This document shows, piece by piece, positions 63,102 to 64,000 of a stretch of 64,000 bases of DNA. The notes under the pieces are model-generated. The model saw only the letters and a program-made list of their open reading frames with translations, had not been told where the DNA came from and did not search any database. The stretch is from Gammaproteobacteria bacterium. Its GTDB lineage: Bacteria > Pseudomonadota > Gammaproteobacteria > Enterobacterales > Alteromonadaceae. Location: assembly GCA_018826295.1 (NCBI GenBank), contig JAHJZX010000045.1:1-64000 (forward strand), given 5' to 3'. Made by a program: the position numbers and the translations under genes. Every line of letters begins with the position of its first letter. The first letter of the stretch is position 1.

Positions 63102-64000
63102 CAGGCGTGCTGCACATTGAGCGCAGCGGTTTGCTTGGCTAACGCCAGCGCCGCATCTGCCGCTTGCAGCGCGCTATCGGCGCTGTCTTGTTGCACGGCG
63201 ATGTTTGCCACAGTTAACTGCGGTTGGTCGTGTGCGCCATCGGGGGCGCACAGCTGTTGGCGTAACTGCTGGCGTAAATGCTGCGCCATGATCTGCGCCT
63301 GCGGCAAGCCGGTATTGGGCAGTAGCGCAACAAAACGGTCACCGGCATAGCGGCATACTACATCACTGTGCCGCAGTTGGTTGCTGAGTAATTCACTTAC
63401 CCGGCTAAGGTAAGCGTCACCGGCCGCCATGCCGAAACGACGGTTAAAACCGGCAAAATTATCAATATCTAACACCAGTAAGCTCAGGGCTTTATGCTGA
63501 CTTTTATGCAATTCAATTTCGCGCTGCAATACCGCTAGCAGGTAGTCCATGCCGTAAAGTTGTGTCAGCGGGTCAATCAGCTGGTGATCGCGTAAAAACA
63601 GCTCCCGGCCACGCAACTGGCGGTTAATGGCCCGTTGTTCGCGGTGCCAACCCACCAGGCCATAGGTTAGCACCAGCATGCCAACCGGCGCGGGTAAGGA
63701 TTCCAGCCAGCTCATCAGCCGGACATGTTCCGGATAGCGGATAAACTCATCGAGCAAATCAAGAAAATAAGAAAATACCAGCAGTAAGCTGCCGTAATAC
63801 AACCACTCGGTTACCCGGCCGGCAGGGCGGCTGCTGATGATCAGCACCAGCCAGCCACAGGCAACCAGCAGGGTCGTGCCTTCCCCCAGTATATCCAGTG
63901 CGTCAAGTTCAATCTGTGGTTTAGCATTGCCGGCATTAATGGCCAGCAGCAGGCCGCCAGCCAGCAGTAGCAGGCTCAGTAATATTTTATAGCGGTGTTG
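63101..64000 (-). CDS. Membrane-anchored degenerate GGDEF protein, 5' end beyond the window (partial)
   Basis: The frame runs off the right edge without a start; the internal GTG at 63847 is not the true start because the open frame and a hydrophobic segment continue upstream (readable to 63999). At least three membrane segments precede a GGDEF domain (about the last 165 residues). The catalytic site reads AGDRF in place of GGDEF, so cyclase activity is unlikely. An I-site RxxD (RHSD) is kept five residues before it, so it may bind c-di-GMP as an effector. It is coupled to the AraC gene. Confidence 0.88.
   Translation of the reverse strand, partial: QHRYKILLSLLLLAGGLLLAINAGNAKPQIELDALDILGEGTTLLVACGWLVLIISSRPAGRVTEWLYYGSLLLVFSYFLDLLDEFIRYPEHVRLMSWLESLPAPVGMLVLTYGLVGWHREQRAINRQLRGRELFLRDHQLIDPLTQLYGMDYLLAVLQREIELHKSQHKALSLLVLDIDNFAGFNRRFGMAAGDAYLSRVSELLSNQLRHSDVVCRYAGDRFVALLPNTGLPQAQIMAQHLRQQLRQQLCAPDGAHDQPQLTVANIAVQQDSADSALQAADAALALAKQTAALNVQHA

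Overview
The window is chromosomal DNA from a gammaproteobacterium. The two largest housekeeping blocks keep gene orders familiar from Escherichia coli and Shewanella. Together with the NhaD antiporters, the DUF3379 anti-sigma-like protein and the cobD-mtnN pairing, this suggests an Alteromonadales/Chromatiaceae relative such as Rheinheimera, Alishewanella or Arsukibacterium. That placement is an inference from gene content; no 16S gene is present. I see no tRNA, rRNA, insertion sequence, prophage or CRISPR array.

Layout. Positions 1-8943 hold the translation and RNA operon (nusA end, infB, rbfA, truB, rpsO, pnp, nlpI) followed by a metalloprotease-like lipoprotein. Positions 8964-22155 (minus strand) carry a PilZ protein and then the envelope, lipoate and leuS supercluster: leuS, lptE, holA, nadD, rsfS, rlmH, mrdA, rodA, rlpA, dacA, ybeD, lipB, lipA. 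Positions 22290-27246 (plus) hold ybeL, a tandem Usp protein, two tandem nhaD paralogs and a small monooxygenase. Positions 27289-30274 form an accessory-looking patch of small plus-strand genes (secreted protein, two orphan ORFs, GNAT, HIT-like, membrane protein). Positions 30386-32094 hold an Asp/Glu racemase, a DCC-type thiol protein and pnuC.

Positions 32105-35807 (minus) read as one module: DoxX, ECF sigma factor, DUF3379 protein, AraC regulator and AhpD-like protein. Positions 35955-38348 encode a LonB-like protease. Positions 40470-45883 (minus) hold miaB, ybeZ, ybeY, corC and lnt. Positions 46926-51437 encode a 1503-residue propeller/PAS/GGDEF/EAL sensor. Next come cobD/cbiB-like, mtnN, pirin, an outer-membrane barrel, an Ada-AlkA fusion with ogt, HopJ, DUF819 and an AI-2E family permease. 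A 170-bp inverted-repeat element lies at 59803-59972. The window ends with an EF-hand-like protein, a phosphoesterase lipoprotein, and an AraC regulator coupled to a truncated degenerate-GGDEF gene.

How the parts fit. Most of the window is core biology: translation initiation, ribosome maturation, RNA decay, cell elongation, LPS and lipoprotein export, and lipoate synthesis. Cyclic-di-GMP signalling recurs in three places (the PilZ protein, the GGDEF/EAL hybrid and the degenerate GGDEF protein). The least ordinary items are the second NhaD copy, which lacks a conserved motif aspartate, the 170-bp structured repeat, the sigma/AraC/AhpD/DoxX module, the small-gene patch at 27.3-29.7 kb and the metzincin-like lipoprotein behind nlpI. 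I found no convincing wholly new multi-gene system; these are leads.
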